This document shows, in pieces, positions 16,094 to 25,797 of a DNA stretch of 32,888 bases (position 1 is the stretch's first letter; every line of letters starts with the position of its first letter). The notes beneath the pieces were generated by a model. It was not told the origin of the DNA. It did not search any database and worked only from the letters and a program-made list of their open reading frames with translations. Source of the DNA: Oscillospiraceae bacterium. Lineage in GTDB: Bacteria; Bacillota_A; Clostridia; Oscillospirales; Oscillospiraceae. Where the stretch lies: contig JAFUES010000003.1 in assembly GCA_017470325.1 (NCBI GenBank), positions 1 to 32,888 of the forward strand. The letters are read 5' to 3'. The position numbers and the translations under genes are program-made.

Positions 16094-17095
16094 TTGGCTA
16101 AAAAGGCTATAAAACAAGACGCGTATCTGTGCCTGTCCGCTATGCTGCGGGCGCGGGAGCCGCGGCTGCTGAACGATGACCGGGCCCAGCGGATGCTGGA
16201 CGCGCCCAGTTTCGAGGAAGCGGCCAAGATCCTGGCCGACTGCGGCTATGAGGACATGTCCCAGATGAGCGCCAAAGAAGTGGAGGACGCGCTGGCAAAG
16301 CACCGCAACGAGGTGTTCGCCGAGATGGCCCAGCTCGCCCCCGACAAGAGCATTGTGGACGTGTTCCGCATGAAATACGACTACCACAACGCCAAGACCA
16401 TCATCAAGGCCGAGGCCATGGGGACTGACAGCGAGCGGCTGCTCAGCGGTTCCGGGCGCGTGTCGCCGGAAGCGTTTCTCAGCGCCTACGGCGAGGGCCG
16501 CTTCGGCGACCTGCCCAGCGTGCTGGGCCATGCCACCGAGGAGGCCAAGGGCGTGCTGGCCCGCACGGCCAACCCCCAGCTGGCGGACTTCGTGCTGGAT
16601 TCGGCTTACTTTGCCGAGATGAAGGAGATCGCCCGGGAGAGCGGCAACAGCTTCCTGGAGCGTTACGCGGAGGTGCTCATCGACAGCACCAACCTGAAAA
16701 GCGCCGTGCGTACCTTGCGCATGGGCAAGGACGCGGCCTTCCTCAGCTCGGTTATCATCCCCGGCGGCGGCGTCTCCGCCGAGCGCATCACCGGCGCCTC
16801 CGACAAGGAGGCCATGGCGGCGCTCTTCGCCCACACCAAGCTGGAAAAGGCTGCGGCTCTGGGTGTGGACGCGGTGGACGGCGGCAGTATGACCGCCTTC
16901 GAACTGGCCTGCGACAACGCGGTCAACGATTTCCTGTCCGATGCCAAGCTCGTCAGCTTCGGCTGTGAGCCGCTGGTGGCGTATCTTGCCGCTGTGGAAG
17001 GGGAGATCACCGCGGTGCGTATGATCCTAACGGGCAGACTGGCGGGCATTTCGCCCGAGGTCATCCGGGAAAGGCTGCGTGATCTGTATGCTTAA
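16094..17095 (+). CDS. ntpC: V-type ATPase subunit C (d-type, central stalk socket)
   Basis: A 333-residue, helix-rich soluble subunit of the V-ATPase C/AC39 family. It links the rotating D-F axle to the c-ring. Family features are YLCLSAMLRAREPRLLNDDR near the start, VFRMKYDYHNAKTIIKAE in the middle, and EPLVAYLAAVEGEITAVRMI with LTGRLAGISPEVIRERLRDL at the end. The start is TTG at 16094; GGGAGGG at 16081-16087 is correctly placed and no ATG fits. A TTG start may lower its translation relative to neighbours, reasonable for a one-per-complex subunit. Its last bases overlap the next gene. Confidence 0.93.
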   Translation: MAKKAIKQDAYLCLSAMLRAREPRLLNDDRAQRMLDAPSFEEAAKILADCGYEDMSQMSAKEVEDALAKHRNEVFAEMAQLAPDKSIVDVFRMKYDYHNAKTIIKAEAMGTDSERLLSGSGRVSPEAFLSAYGEGRFGDLPSVLGHATEEAKGVLARTANPQLADFVLDSAYFAEMKEIARESGNSFLERYAEVLIDSTNLKSAVRTLRMGKDAAFLSSVIIPGGGVSAERITGASDKEAMAALFAHTKLEKAAALGVDAVDGGSMTAFELACDNAVNDFLSDAKLVSFGCEPLVAYLAAVEGEITAVRMILTGRLAGISPEVIRERLRDLYA

Positions 17096-17408
17096 AATCG
17101 GCGTAATCGGCGGCAGAGAGACCGTCATGGGCTTCAAGGCCCTGGGCCTGGAGACCTTCCCGGCTGCGAACGCTTCCGAGGCCACCCAGATCCTGCGGCA
17201 GGTCACCCGGGAGAGCGACGAGTACGCCATCCTCTATATTGAGGAGACCCTGGCTGCTCAGATGTCTGCCGAGATCGACAAATTCAAGGACAGCCCCACC
17301 CCGGCGATCATCCTGATCCCCGGACGGGAGGGCTCCATCGGGCTCGGACAGTCGGCGCTGAAAGCCGCGGTCGAGCGTGCCGTCGGCACAAATATCCTGG
17401 GAGATTGA
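17088..17408 (+). CDS. ntpG: V-type ATPase subunit F
   Basis: A ~106-residue subunit that sits on the central axle with subunit D. It shows the family pattern MLKIGVIGGRETVMGFKALG, an EYAILYIEE strand, and TPAIILIPGREGSIGLGQSA near the C-terminus. The start is uncertain: ATG 17088 gives the usual family N-terminus, whereas GTG 17079 lies closer to the only Shine-Dalgarno-like sequence (GGGAAAGG, 17067-17074). Either way it overlaps the end of subunit C, so coupled translation is likely. Naming differs between species (NtpG in Enterococcus, AtpF in others). Confidence 0.9.
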   Translation: MLKIGVIGGRETVMGFKALGLETFPAANASEATQILRQVTRESDEYAILYIEETLAAQMSAEIDKFKDSPTPAIILIPGREGSIGLGQSALKAAVERAVGTNILGD

Positions 17409-17445
17409 TCCCCGCTTTCAATTCTTATAAAAAGGAAGTATGTGT

Positions 17446-19215
17446 ATGAGCGGAACTATTACCAAAGTATCCGGACCGCTTGTCGTGGCCGAGGGCCTGG
17501 CGGACGCCAACGTCTCCGACGTGGTGCGTGTAGGCACTCAGCGACTGATCGGCGAGATCCTGAATATGACCGGTGACAAGGCTTCCATCCAGGTCTATGA
17601 GGAGACCTCCGGCCTTGGACCCGGCGCCGCCGTCGAGACTACGGGAATGCCCATGTCCGTGGAACTGGGACCCGGCATGCTGGATAACATCTACGACGGC
17701 ATCCAGCGCCCCCTGCCCGAGATGCGCGCCCTGTCCGGCGACTCCATCACCCGCGGCACCGACGTGCCCGCCCTGAACCGGGAGAAGAAGTGGGACTTCG
17801 TCCCCGTTGCCAAGCCCGGCGACAAGGTGCGCACCGGCGACGTGCTGGGCACCGTCCAGGAGACCAGCGCGATCCTGCACAAGATCATGGTGCCCAACGG
17901 CGTCTCCGGCGAGGTTGTCTCGGTGGAGAGCGGTGAGCACGTGGTCACCGACGTGATCGCCGTGGTGAAGGACGACAAGGGCAAGGACCATGAGCTGACC
18001 ATGATGCAGCGCTGGCCTGTGCGTATTGCCAGACCCTATGAGAGAAAGTACGTGCCCAGCCGGCCCATGAACTCCGGCCAGCGTATCATTGACACCCTGT
18101 TTCCCATTGCCAAGGGCGGCACCGCCGCCGTCCCCGGCCCCTTCGGCTCCGGCAAGACCGTTGTGCAGCACCAGTTGGCCAAGTGGTCTGACGTGGACAT
18201 CGTCATCTACATCGGCTGCGGCGAGCGCGGCAACGAGATGACCGACGTTCTGATGGAGTTCCCCGAACTGAACGACCCCCGCAATGGCGAGCCGCTGATG
18301 AAGCGTACCGTGCTGATCGCCAACACCTCCGATATGCCGGTGGCTGCCCGTGAGGCTTCCATCTATACCGGCATCACCATCGCCGAGTATTTCCGCGACA
18401 TGGGCTACGACGTGGCCGTTCTGGCTGACTCCACCTCCCGCTGGGCCGAGGCCCTGCGTGAGATGTCCGGCCGTCTGGAAGAGATGCCCGGTGAAGAAGG
18501 CTACCCCGCTTACCTGGCCTCCCGTCTGGCGCAGTTCTACGAGCGCGCCGGTGTGGTCGAATGCATGGGCTCCGACTCTCGTCAGGGCTCCGTCACCGCC
18601 ATCGGCGCCGTGTCGCCTCCGGGCGGCGATATCTCCGAGCCTGTCTCCCAGGCCACCATGCGTATCGTCAAGGTGTTCTGGGCACTGGACTCCGCCCTGG
18701 CCTATGCCCGCCACTTCCCGGCCATCAACTGGCTGACCTCCTATTCTCTGTACCTGGATACCCTGGCCCCCTGGTATACCGAGCAGTTCGGCGAGGGCTA
18801 TATGCAGAACCGTACCCACGCCATGCATATCCTCCAGGAAGAGAGCGAACTGCAGGAGATCGTCCGTCTGGTCGGTCAGGACGCCCTGAGCCCGGCTGAC
18901 CGTCTCACCATGGAGACTGCCAAGATGATCCGTGAGGACTTCCTGCAGCAGAACGCCTTCGTGGATGAGGACGCCTATTCCTCCTATGCCAAGCAGTACA
19001 GACTGTTGGGCATGGTGCTGCGCTACGACGATTTGTGCCGCGACGCGCTGGACAAGGGCGCTGACATGAACGCCCTGTTCGCCATCGACGCCCGCGAAAA
19101 GATCGGCCGTGCCAAGATGGCCGACCCCGCCGCCTTCGAAGAGGCCTACAACGAGATCGAGGCACAGATGAAGAAAGAGATCGAGGATGTCATTGCCGGA
19201 GGTGAGGACGCATGA
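17446..19215 (+). CDS. ntpA: V-type ATPase catalytic subunit A
   Basis: A 589-residue catalytic ATP-binding subunit. It has the N-terminal beta-barrel ([16 protein letters not shown]), the non-homologous insertion typical of A subunits ([20 protein letters not shown]), the P-loop GPFGSGKTV with K237 and T238, [42 protein letters not shown] (split here at its known motifs), and the helical C-terminal domain. ATG 17446 is chosen over an in-frame ATG at 17440 because AAAGGAAG (17431-17438) is seven bases from the former and one from the latter. The stop overlaps the start of subunit B (ATGA). Length and motifs are fully normal. Confidence 0.97.
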   Translation: MSGTITKVSGPLVVAEGLADANVSDVVRVGTQRLIGEILNMTGDKASIQVYEETSGLGPGAAVETTGMPMSVELGPGMLDNIYDGIQRPLPEMRALSGDSITRGTDVPALNREKKWDFVPVAKPGDKVRTGDVLGTVQETSAILHKIMVPNGVSGEVVSVESGEHVVTDVIAVVKDDKGKDHELTMMQRWPVRIARPYERKYVPSRPMNSGQRIIDTLFPIAKGGTAAVPGPFGSGKTVVQHQLAKWSDVDIVIYIGCGERGNEMTDVLMEFPELNDPRNGEPLMKRTVLIANTSDMPVAAREASIYTGITIAEYFRDMGYDVAVLADSTSRWAEALREMSGRLEEMPGEEGYPAYLASRLAQFYERAGVVECMGSDSRQGSVTAIGAVSPPGGDISEPVSQATMRIVKVFWALDSALAYARHFPAINWLTSYSLYLDTLAPWYTEQFGEGYMQNRTHAMHILQEESELQEIVRLVGQDALSPADRLTMETAKMIREDFLQQNAFVDEDAYSSYAKQYRLLGMVLRYDDLCRDALDKGADMNALFAIDAREKIGRAKMADPAAFEEAYNEIEAQMKKEIEDVIAGGEDA

Positions 19216-20585
19216 TCAAAGAGTATAAGACTATAAGAGAGATCGCCAGCCCTCTGATGGTGGTCGAGCATGTGGAAGGCGTCACATACGACGAGCTGGG
19301 CGAGATCGAGCTGCCCAACGGCGAAGTCCGCCGCTGCAAGGTGCTGGAAGTGGAAGGCGACAAGGCCGTCGTCCAGCTGTTCGAATCCGCCCAGGGCATC
19401 AATCTGGCTGAGTCCAAGGTCCGTTTCCTGGGCCACCCCCAGCAGCTGGCCGTGTCCGAGGACATGCTGGGCCGTGTCTTCAACGGCATGGGCCTGCCCA
19501 TCGATGGCGGCCCCGCCATCCTGGCCGATGCCCACATGGACATCAACGGCCTGCCTATGAACCCGGCTGCCCGCGCCTATCCTGCGGAGTTCATCCAGAC
19601 AGGCGTCTCCACCATCGACGGCCTGAACACCCTGGTCCGCGGTCAGAAGCTGCCCATCTTCTCCGGCTCCGGTCTGCCTCATGCGGCTCTGGCTGCCCAG
19701 ATCGCCCGTCAGGCCCGCGTGCTGGGCGACAATGAGACCTTCGCCGTGGTGTTCGCCGCCATCGGCATCACCTTTGAGGAGAGCGAGTACTTCATCAACG
19801 ACTTCCGCCGCACCGGCGCCATCGACCGTACCGTGGTCTTCTCCAACCTGGCCAACGACCCCGCGGTCGAGCGTATCGCAACCCCCCGTGTGGCCCTGAC
19901 CGCCGCTGAGTATCTGGCCTTCGAGAAGGACATGCAGGTGCTGGTTATCCTGACCGACATCACCAACTACGCCGAGGCTTTGCGTGAGGTTTCCGCGGCC
20001 AAGAAAGAGGTCCCGGGCCGCCGCGGCTATCCCGGCTACCTGTACACCGACCTGGCCACGCTCTACGAACGCGCCGGCCGTCGGCAGGGCAAGAAGGGCT
20101 CCATCACCATGATCCCCATCCTGACCATGCCGGAAGACGACAAGACCCACCCCATCCCCGACCTGACCGGCTACATCACCGAGGGCCAGATCATCCTCAG
20201 CCGTGACCTGCACCGCAAGGGCATCGTGCCGCCTGTGGACGTGCTGCCGTCTCTGAGCCGTCTGAAGGACAAGGGCATCGGCGAGGGCAAGACCCGTGAG
20301 GACCATTCCGGCACCATGAACCAGCTCTTTGCCGCATACTCCCGCGGCAAGGACGCCAAGGAGCTGATGACCATTCTGGGCGAGGCCGCTCTGTCCGAGG
20401 ATGACAAGCTGTTTGCCAAGTTCGCCGATGAGTTCGAAAAGCGCTACGTCAGCCAGGGCAACACCACCAACCGCAGCATCCAGGAGACCCTGGATCTGGG
20501 CTGGGATCTGCTGCGCATCCTGCCGCGGCGTGAGCTGAAGCGTATCAAGCCCGAGCACATTGAGAAGTATTTAGGGTCGGATTAA
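19212..20585 (+). CDS. ntpB: V-type ATPase regulatory subunit B
   Basis: A 457-residue partner of subunit A; three A-B pairs make the catalytic head. It begins [20 protein letters not shown] and carries [19 protein letters not shown] at the position of the P-loop, where the lysine is absent as expected for the non-catalytic subunit. Further family stretches are [34 protein letters not shown] and [20 protein letters not shown]. The start overlaps the stop of subunit A by four bases (ATGA), so both are translated together at equal amounts, fitting their 3:3 stoichiometry. Confidence 0.97.
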   Translation: MIKEYKTIREIASPLMVVEHVEGVTYDELGEIELPNGEVRRCKVLEVEGDKAVVQLFESAQGINLAESKVRFLGHPQQLAVSEDMLGRVFNGMGLPIDGGPAILADAHMDINGLPMNPAARAYPAEFIQTGVSTIDGLNTLVRGQKLPIFSGSGLPHAALAAQIARQARVLGDNETFAVVFAAIGITFEESEYFINDFRRTGAIDRTVVFSNLANDPAVERIATPRVALTAAEYLAFEKDMQVLVILTDITNYAEALREVSAAKKEVPGRRGYPGYLYTDLATLYERAGRRQGKKGSITMIPILTMPEDDKTHPIPDLTGYITEGQIILSRDLHRKGIVPPVDVLPSLSRLKDKGIGEGKTREDHSGTMNQLFAAYSRGKDAKELMTILGEAALSEDDKLFAKFADEFEKRYVSQGNTTNRSIQETLDLGWDLLRILPRRELKRIKPEHIEKYLGSD

Positions 20586-20629
20586 CACCGCCTCACGTTT
20601 GAATCAAGAATGAAGGGAGTGGTGTAAGT

Positions 20630-21283
20630 ATGGCAAGTACCGCGATAACCCCGACCAGAATGGTGCTCAATCAGCTGAAAGGCCGTTTGAAGACCGCACG
20701 GCGCGGCCATAAGCTGCTCAAGGACAAGCGCGATGAGTTGATGCGTCAGTTCATGGACGTGGTCAAGCTCAACAAGCAACTGCGTATCCGCGTGGAGGAG
20801 GGCCTGACCGGCGCCTTCGCATCCCTGCAGGTGGCCAGCGCCATCATGTCTCCCGAGATGCTGGAGCAGGCGCTGCTGTATCCCCGCCAGAGCGTGGAGC
20901 TGGGGATGAAGTTCAAGAACATCATGAGCGTCAACGTGCCGCAGTACAGTTTCCAGACCAAGAACAACGATCCCACGGAGATCTACCCCTACGGCTTTGC
21001 TCAGACCTCCGGTGAACTGGACGACGCGCTGGACAAGCTGGCGCGGGTGTTTGAGGATATGCTGGAGCTGGCGCAGGTGGAAAAGACCATGCAGCTGCTG
21101 GCGGAGGAGATCGAGAAGACCCGCCGCCGCGTCAACGCCCTGGAGTATGTCATGATCCCGGAGCTGGAGAGCAATATCAAGTATATTGCCATGAAGCTGG
21201 AGGAGAACGAGAACTCCACCAAGGTCCGTCTGCTGAAGGTCAAGGAAATGGTCCTGCAGGACGCGCACCATTATCAGCAATAA
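20630..21283 (+). CDS. ntpD: V-type ATPase subunit D (central axle)
   Basis: A 217-residue protein with two long helices that form the coiled-coil axle rotating inside the A3B3 head. Family features are TPTRMVLNQLKGRLKTARRG with HKLLKDKRDELMRQFMDVVK at the start and RVNALEYVMIPELESNIKYI near the end. It starts 44 bases after subunit B with GAAGGGAG upstream. It is the last gene of the operon, followed at once by a strong terminator. The gene order H-I-K-E-C-F-A-B-D matches other clostridial V-ATPase operons. Confidence 0.96.
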   Translation: MASTAITPTRMVLNQLKGRLKTARRGHKLLKDKRDELMRQFMDVVKLNKQLRIRVEEGLTGAFASLQVASAIMSPEMLEQALLYPRQSVELGMKFKNIMSVNVPQYSFQTKNNDPTEIYPYGFAQTSGELDDALDKLARVFEDMLELAQVEKTMQLLAEEIEKTRRRVNALEYVMIPELESNIKYIAMKLEENENSTKVRLLKVKEMVLQDAHHYQQ

Positions 21284-21292
21284 TGAAAAAAT

Positions 21293-21334
21293 GCAAAAAG
21301 CGCCCGGAACTTTCCGGGTGCTTTTTGCGTCTTT
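21293..21334 (+). terminator. Terminator of the V-ATPase operon
   Basis: Stem of about 15 pairs: 21293-21307 with 21314-21328, built from an A-rich foot (GCAAAAAG) and a GC-rich upper part (CGCCCGG / CCGGGTG), so it carries its own T-tract. Confidence 0.88.
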
Positions 21335-21457
21335 AGGGTGGAACGGTGAGGAGGGCCGCTCCACCTCCGGGCGCACAGGTTCGACAGATCTCTTTTGATG
21401 CGTACACCGAAGAGAGCAGACTTTGTTAATTCTGTGATGAAAAATGCTGCTTATCTA

Positions 21458-21486
21458 TTGAATTTTTCGTAAGACTATAGTATAAT
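21458..21486 (+). promoter_or_regulatory. Sigma-A promoter of the peptide/nickel-type ABC operon
   Basis: TTGAAT (21458-21463), a 17-base spacer and TATAAT (21481-21486). The gap between subunit D and the lipoprotein gene is 328 bases. It holds the V-ATPase terminator, about 120 bases with nothing I recognise, this promoter, and a ~120-base leader described separately. Confidence 0.82.
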
Positions 21487-21548
21487 GACGCCCGGTCTAC
21501 AGAGTGACCTACAATTGAATATCGTCACCAAAATCTTTTTCAAAAACC

Positions 21549-21589
21549 GGTTCCCGAAAGGGACCACACATTGACCCCGGATACCGGGG
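21549..21589 (+). promoter_or_regulatory. Two hairpins in the leader of the ABC-transporter mRNA
   Basis: Hairpin one: 21549-21555 with 21560-21565, closed by a GAAA tetraloop and with one bulged T. Hairpin two: CCCCGG (21575-21580) with CCGGGG (21584-21589), three-base loop. The second ends about ten bases before the ribosome binding site and could affect translation start. I do not recognise a known riboswitch. Confidence 0.4.
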
Positions 21590-21611
21590 CAGTGATGAAA
21601 GGAGAAGTATC

Positions 21612-23162
21612 ATGAAAAAGAGAGTTTTGGCAATCACCCTTGTTTTGGCGCTGGCGCTCACGCTTCTGGCTGGATGCGGGAAAAGCTCCACCCCGGTAGC
21701 AGCGACCACGGCAGACACCCCGACCGCTTCGGATGCGGCGGAGCGTCCCAACGAATTGAGCATCGGCGTCGCACAGGACTTCGACAGTCTTGACCCCCAC
21801 CACGCAACGGCGGCAGGAACCAAAGAAGTGTTATTCAACGTGTTTGAGGGGCTTGTTAAGCCCACCAGCGAAGGACAGCTCGTTCCTGCAGTCGCATCCG
21901 ACGTCAAAGTTTCGGACGACGGCCTGACGTATACCTTTACCCTGCGTCAGGGCGTGAAGTTCCACAACGGCGATACGGTAGACATGCAGGATGTTGTTTT
22001 TTCTATCGATCGCAACCGCGTTGCCGCTGAAGGCGGCGCCGCTTTGATCCCCGCCCTCGGCGTCATCGAGGATCTGTCCTATGACGACACCACCCTGACC
22101 CTGAAGCTCAGCGAGCCCAGCCTGGAGCTGCTCAGCTATCTGACCTTGGCGATCATCCCCGCCGACTATGACCAGCAGGAGACCGCGCCTGTGGGCACCG
22201 GCCCCTTCAAGTTCGTCTCCCGCGAGGCCCAGGACAACATGGTCCTGGAGCGCTTTGCCGATTATTGGGGAACCCCGGCCAAGCTGGACAAGGTCACTTT
22301 CCGCATCATTGAGAACGTGGAAGGCCTGGTCATGGGTCTCCAGAGCGGCGCCCTGGATCTGGTCATGCATCTGACCAGCAACGAGACCGCGCAGCTGTCT
22401 GACAAGGATTTCCATGTGGAAGAGGGCAGCATGAACCTGGTGCAGGCTCTGTACCTGAACAATGCGGTCAAGCCCTTCGACGATGTGCGCGTGCGCCAGG
22501 CTCTGTGCTACGGCGTGGACAAGCAGGGCATCATCGACCGTGCCTTTGACGGCTACGGCATCCCTCTGGGCACCTCCATGTTCCCCTCCTTCGGCAAGTA
22601 CTATGACGAGAGCCTGACTGATTACTACACCCACGATGTGGAAAAGGCCAAGGAGCTTCTGACCGAGGCCGGCTATCCCAACGGCTTTGATATGACCATC
22701 TCCGTGCCCAGCAACTATCAGCCCCATGTGGATACCGCTGAGGTCATCAAGGAGCAGCTGAAGGACATCGGCGTCAATGTGACCATCCTCCCGGTAGAGT
22801 GGGGCGTGTGGCTCAGCGACGTGTACGGCGCCCGGGAGTACCAGAGCACCATCACGGGCCTGACCAGCGACAACATGACCGCCCGCAAACTGCTGGAGCG
22901 CTTTGGCTCTCAGATCGGCAACAACTTCACCAACTACAACAACAGCGAGTATGACGAGATCCTGGCCAAGGCTGTGACCAGCACCAGCGATGAGGAGCAG
23001 ACCGCCCTTTACCGCCAGCTGGAGGTCAACCTGACCGAGAACGCCGCCAATGTCTACATCCAGGATATGGCGGATCTGGTGGCCGTGCGCAACGGTGTGG
23101 AAGGCCTGACCTTCTATCCCCTGTACGTGCTGGACGTGTCCACGCTGTACTGGGCTGACTGA
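21612..23162 (+). CDS. Peptide/nickel-type ABC transporter substrate-binding lipoprotein (SBP family 5)
   Basis: A 516-residue lipoprotein that captures the substrate outside the membrane and delivers it to the permeases encoded downstream. The lipobox LLAGC places the lipidated cysteine at C22, followed by a Ser/Thr/Ala linker. The mature part has the SBP_bac_5 hallmarks: LSIGVAQDFDSLDPHHAT, a TFTLRQGVKFHNGD segment, PVGTGPFKFVS, and DDVRVRQALCYGVDKQGII. Length is normal. A good ribosome binding site (AAAGGAGAAG) and its own promoter lie upstream. A hairpin with a T-tract after the stop probably lowers transcription into the permease genes, so that more binding protein than membrane complex is made. 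The ligand (peptide, nickel complex or other) cannot be read from the sequence. Confidence 0.93.
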   Translation: MKKRVLAITLVLALALTLLAGCGKSSTPVAATTADTPTASDAAERPNELSIGVAQDFDSLDPHHATAAGTKEVLFNVFEGLVKPTSEGQLVPAVASDVKVSDDGLTYTFTLRQGVKFHNGDTVDMQDVVFSIDRNRVAAEGGAALIPALGVIEDLSYDDTTLTLKLSEPSLELLSYLTLAIIPADYDQQETAPVGTGPFKFVSREAQDNMVLERFADYWGTPAKLDKVTFRIIENVEGLVMGLQSGALDLVMHLTSNETAQLSDKDFHVEEGSMNLVQALYLNNAVKPFDDVRVRQALCYGVDKQGIIDRAFDGYGIPLGTSMFPSFGKYYDESLTDYYTHDVEKAKELLTEAGYPNGFDMTISVPSNYQPHVDTAEVIKEQLKDIGVNVTILPVEWGVWLSDVYGAREYQSTITGLTSDNMTARKLLERFGSQIGNNFTNYNNSEYDEILAKAVTSTSDEEQTALYRQLEVNLTENAANVYIQDMADLVAVRNGVEGLTFYPLYVLDVSTLYWAD

Positions 23163-23194
23163 AGCCTGTGCTGAAGCTTTAAGCGAACATCTTC

Positions 23195-23226
23195 AAATCC
23201 CCGCCCCCGCAAAGGGCGGGGATTTT
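23195..23226 (+). terminator. Hairpin with T-tract between binding protein and permease genes
   Basis: AAATCCCCGCCC (23195-23206) pairs perfectly with GGGCGGGGATTT (23214-23225), followed by T and then TGC. It is probably a partial terminator, because the ABC genes downstream show no promoter of their own. Confidence 0.82.
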
Positions 23227-23255
23227 GCAAAACTGGGATAAAGAGGGCTTGCCCT

Positions 23256-24206
23256 ATGAGATATACATTCAAACGGATCGGCCTGCTGCTGATCACCATG
23301 CTGCTGGTATCCTTCCTGACCTTCCTGGCCTTCACGCTGGTCTCGGGAGACCCGGCCCAGACCAAGCTGGGCACTGAGGCCACACCGGAGCGCCTGGCCG
23401 CGCTGCGGCAGGAATGGGGCTTGGACCAGCCGTTTTTCACCCGATACTTCCGCTGGCTGGCCGGTTTCTTTTCGGGGGACCTGGGTGTCTCCTATCATTA
23501 CAGCAAGCCCGTCTGGGATCTGATCGCCTCCAAGGTGGAGGTGACTTCGTGCATGTGCCTGCTGAGCTTTCTGATCATCACAGTGGTGTCCATCCCTCTG
23601 GGGATCTGGTCTTACCGCTGGGTGGGCGGCCCCTTTGACTGGCTGCGCACCGCTTTCAACCAGCTGTGTATGGCGGTCCCGCCCTTCTTCACCGGCATGC
23701 TGGTGTCCTATGGCTTCGGGATCGTGCTGCGCATGTTCGTCCCCGGCGACGTGCCGGATCTGCATACCCATTTCGGGGCCGCGGTGAAACATCTGTTCTT
23801 CGCGGCTGTTTGCATTGCCATCCCCCGTATCGCCATGACCATACGCATGATGCGCTCTACCGTCATCAGCGAGATGAACAAGTCCTATGTGCGTACCGCT
23901 ATCTCCCGGGGCAACGACCGCCATGCCGTGCTGACCAAGCATGTGCTGAAAAACTCCCTGGTCTCCACCATCACCTTCCTGGGGCAGACCATGGCGGAGA
24001 TCATCGGCGGCAGCATCGTGGTGGAACAGGTCTTCGGCATCCCGGGCCTGGGCCGCTTCCTGGTGGCCTCCATCGGCTATCGGGATTACCCGGTGGTGCA
24101 GACCATCGTGGTCCTGCTGGCCTTCTGGGTGGTCCTGGTCGGCACTATTGCGGATCTGCTGAACCAGACCATTGATCCGCGCCTGCGGCTGGGAGGGAAG
24201 GCATGA
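23256..24206 (+). CDS. ABC transporter permease, DppB/NikB type
   Basis: A 316-residue inner-membrane permease with the architecture of the DppB/OppB/NikB family: a first helix right at the start (RIGLLLITMLLVSFLTFLAF), a large external loop with DPAQTKLG and LGLDQPFFTRYFRWL-like sequence, and then about five helices. The ATPase-contact (EAA) loop is around YVRTAISRGNDRHAVLTKHV, LKNSL, followed by GGSIVVEQVFGIPGLGRFLV. It makes the first half of the channel with the next gene product, whose start overlaps this stop (ATGA). Confidence 0.93.
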   Translation: MRYTFKRIGLLLITMLLVSFLTFLAFTLVSGDPAQTKLGTEATPERLAALRQEWGLDQPFFTRYFRWLAGFFSGDLGVSYHYSKPVWDLIASKVEVTSCMCLLSFLIITVVSIPLGIWSYRWVGGPFDWLRTAFNQLCMAVPPFFTGMLVSYGFGIVLRMFVPGDVPDLHTHFGAAVKHLFFAAVCIAIPRIAMTIRMMRSTVISEMNKSYVRTAISRGNDRHAVLTKHVLKNSLVSTITFLGQTMAEIIGGSIVVEQVFGIPGLGRFLVASIGYRDYPVVQTIVVLLAFWVVLVGTIADLLNQTIDPRLRLGGKA

Positions 24207-25006
24207 AGAACAAGAAACTTAACGGCTATCTTCTGGCCGGTATCATCATAACCGCCTTTCTGCTCCTGCTGACCGTCTATGGCGCCATCCATACGCCCTA
24301 TTCTCCCACCGCCTATACAGGCATGAAGTTCGAGGCCCCCTCCGCTGCCCATCTTTTCGGCACGGACAAGCTGGGACGGGATATCTTCAGCCGCGTGCTC
24401 AAGGGCATGGGGACCACGCTGTCCGTGGCCCTGATCACCGTGATCATCGGCGCTGTGGTGGGTACCGCCGTGGGTGCGGTGACCGGTTATTTCGGCGGCC
24501 TGGTGGACGACGCTCTGATGCGCATCAACGACGCGCTGACCGCCTTCCCCAGCATCCTGATGGCACTGCTGGTCATCAGTCTCCTGGGGCCCGAGCGCAA
24601 GTCCAGCTTGATCCTGGCGTTGGGCATCGTATTCATCCCCAGCTTTGCCCGGGTCACGCGCACGGCCTTCGCCTCCCTGCGGGACGTCAACTACATCACC
24701 AGCGCCCGGCTGATGGGCGCGGGCAACGGGCGCATCCTGCTGGTGCACCTGCTGCCCAATACGGGCAGGGTCCTACTGCCGGCACTGACCATCGGCTTCA
24801 ACAACGCCGTGCTGGCAGAGGCCAGCATGAGCTTTCTGCGCATCACGCCGCTGGAGACCTCTCTGGGCTATATGCTCTCCGAGGCCCAGGGCATGCTGGC
24901 CACCGCCCCCTGGTACGCCCTCAGCACCGGTCTGGTGATCGCGCTGCTGGTCTTTGGCGTGGGCCTCATCGGCGAGGGACTGCAGCAGCGGAACAAGGAG
25001 GCGTGA
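24203..25006 (+). CDS. ABC transporter permease, DppC/NikC type
   Basis: A 267-residue second permease. It has one N-terminal helix, the HLFGTDKLGRDIFSRVLKGM stretch typical of DppC/NikC proteins, a GxxxG-rich helix (VIIGAVVGTAVGAVTGYFGG), and the EAA loop ARLMGAGNGRILLVHLLPNT. The C-terminus has the usual LGYMLSEAQGMLATAPWYAL segment. It overlaps the upstream permease by four bases and its stop lies just before the first ATPase gene, so the group is one translation unit. Confidence 0.93.
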   Translation: MKNKKLNGYLLAGIIITAFLLLLTVYGAIHTPYSPTAYTGMKFEAPSAAHLFGTDKLGRDIFSRVLKGMGTTLSVALITVIIGAVVGTAVGAVTGYFGGLVDDALMRINDALTAFPSILMALLVISLLGPERKSSLILALGIVFIPSFARVTRTAFASLRDVNYITSARLMGAGNGRILLVHLLPNTGRVLLPALTIGFNNAVLAEASMSFLRITPLETSLGYMLSEAQGMLATAPWYALSTGLVIALLVFGVGLIGEGLQQRNKEA

Positions 25007-25008
25007 CC

Positions 25009-25797
25009 ATGCTGGAGATCAGAGATCTGCATGTGAAATTTCACAGCCGGGACCGGGAAGCGGTCTCCGGCGTTTCCCTGCGCATCGAGGACGGGGAGAT
25101 CCTGGGCCTGGTGGGCGAGAGCGGCAGCGGCAAGTCCGTGACCGCCATGAGCGTCGCCGGCCTGCTGCCTCGCAAGCAGTGCACCCTTTCCGGCGATATC
25201 CTGCTGGACGGGGAGGACCTGCTCCATGCGGACCGGGCGCTGCTGCGTCAGATCCAGGGCAAGAAGATCGGCGTGGTGTTCCAGGAGCCCATGAGCGCCA
25301 TGGACCCGCTGATGCGGGTGGGTGAGCAGGTGGGCGAGGTGCTGCGCATCCACACCGACCTGAGCAAGGAGGAGAGAAAGCAGCGTGTGCTGCAGGCTAT
25401 GGAGTCCGTGGAGCTGCAGGATCCTGAGGCGGTTTACCGCAAATACCCCCATGAGCTGTCCGGCGGCATGCTGCAGCGCGCCATGATCGCCGCTGCCATC
25501 GTCATCGAGCCGGAACTGCTGCTGCTGGACGAGCCCACCACGGCTTTGGACGTGACCATCCAGGCCCAGATCCTGGAGCTGCTGAAAAAGCTCAACCGGG
25601 AGCGGGGCATCTCCATGCTCTTCATCTCCCACAACCTGAACGTGGTGCGCAAGCTCTGCTCCCGGGTGGCGGTGATGCAGAAGGGTGTCCTGGTGGAAAC
25701 CGGCAATACCGAAGACGTGTTCTTCCATCCCCAGCATCCCTATACCAAAAAGCTGATCGAGGCGATCCCCACCCGCCACGGAAAGGAGACGGCATGA
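25009..25797 (+). CDS. ABC transporter ATPase, DppD/NikD type (short form)
   Basis: A 262-residue ABC ATPase that powers the transporter on the cytoplasmic side. Walker A is GESGSGKS with K42, then [16 protein letters not shown] as Q-loop, the signature LSGGMLQR, Walker [13 protein letters not shown] and the H-loop at FISHNLNVV. Dipeptide/oligopeptide ATPases are usually about 325 residues and carry a C-terminal oligo_HPY extension that is missing here. The size is closer to NikD. ATG 25009 is chosen over GTG 25003 because AAGGAGG at 24995-25001 is seven bases from the former. The start codon of the next ATPase overlaps its stop. Confidence 0.93.
   Translation: MLEIRDLHVKFHSRDREAVSGVSLRIEDGEILGLVGESGSGKSVTAMSVAGLLPRKQCTLSGDILLDGEDLLHADRALLRQIQGKKIGVVFQEPMSAMDPLMRVGEQVGEVLRIHTDLSKEERKQRVLQAMESVELQDPEAVYRKYPHELSGGMLQRAMIAAAIVIEPELLLLDEPTTALDVTIQAQILELLKKLNRERGISMLFISHNLNVVRKLCSRVAVMQKGVLVETGNTEDVFFHPQHPYTKKLIEAIPTRHGKETA

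Noticed and set aside
17425..20558. Two long minus-strand open frames opposite V-ATPase subunits A and B
   Set aside because: Composition-driven shadows of highly conserved plus-strand genes; no ribosome binding sites or domains.
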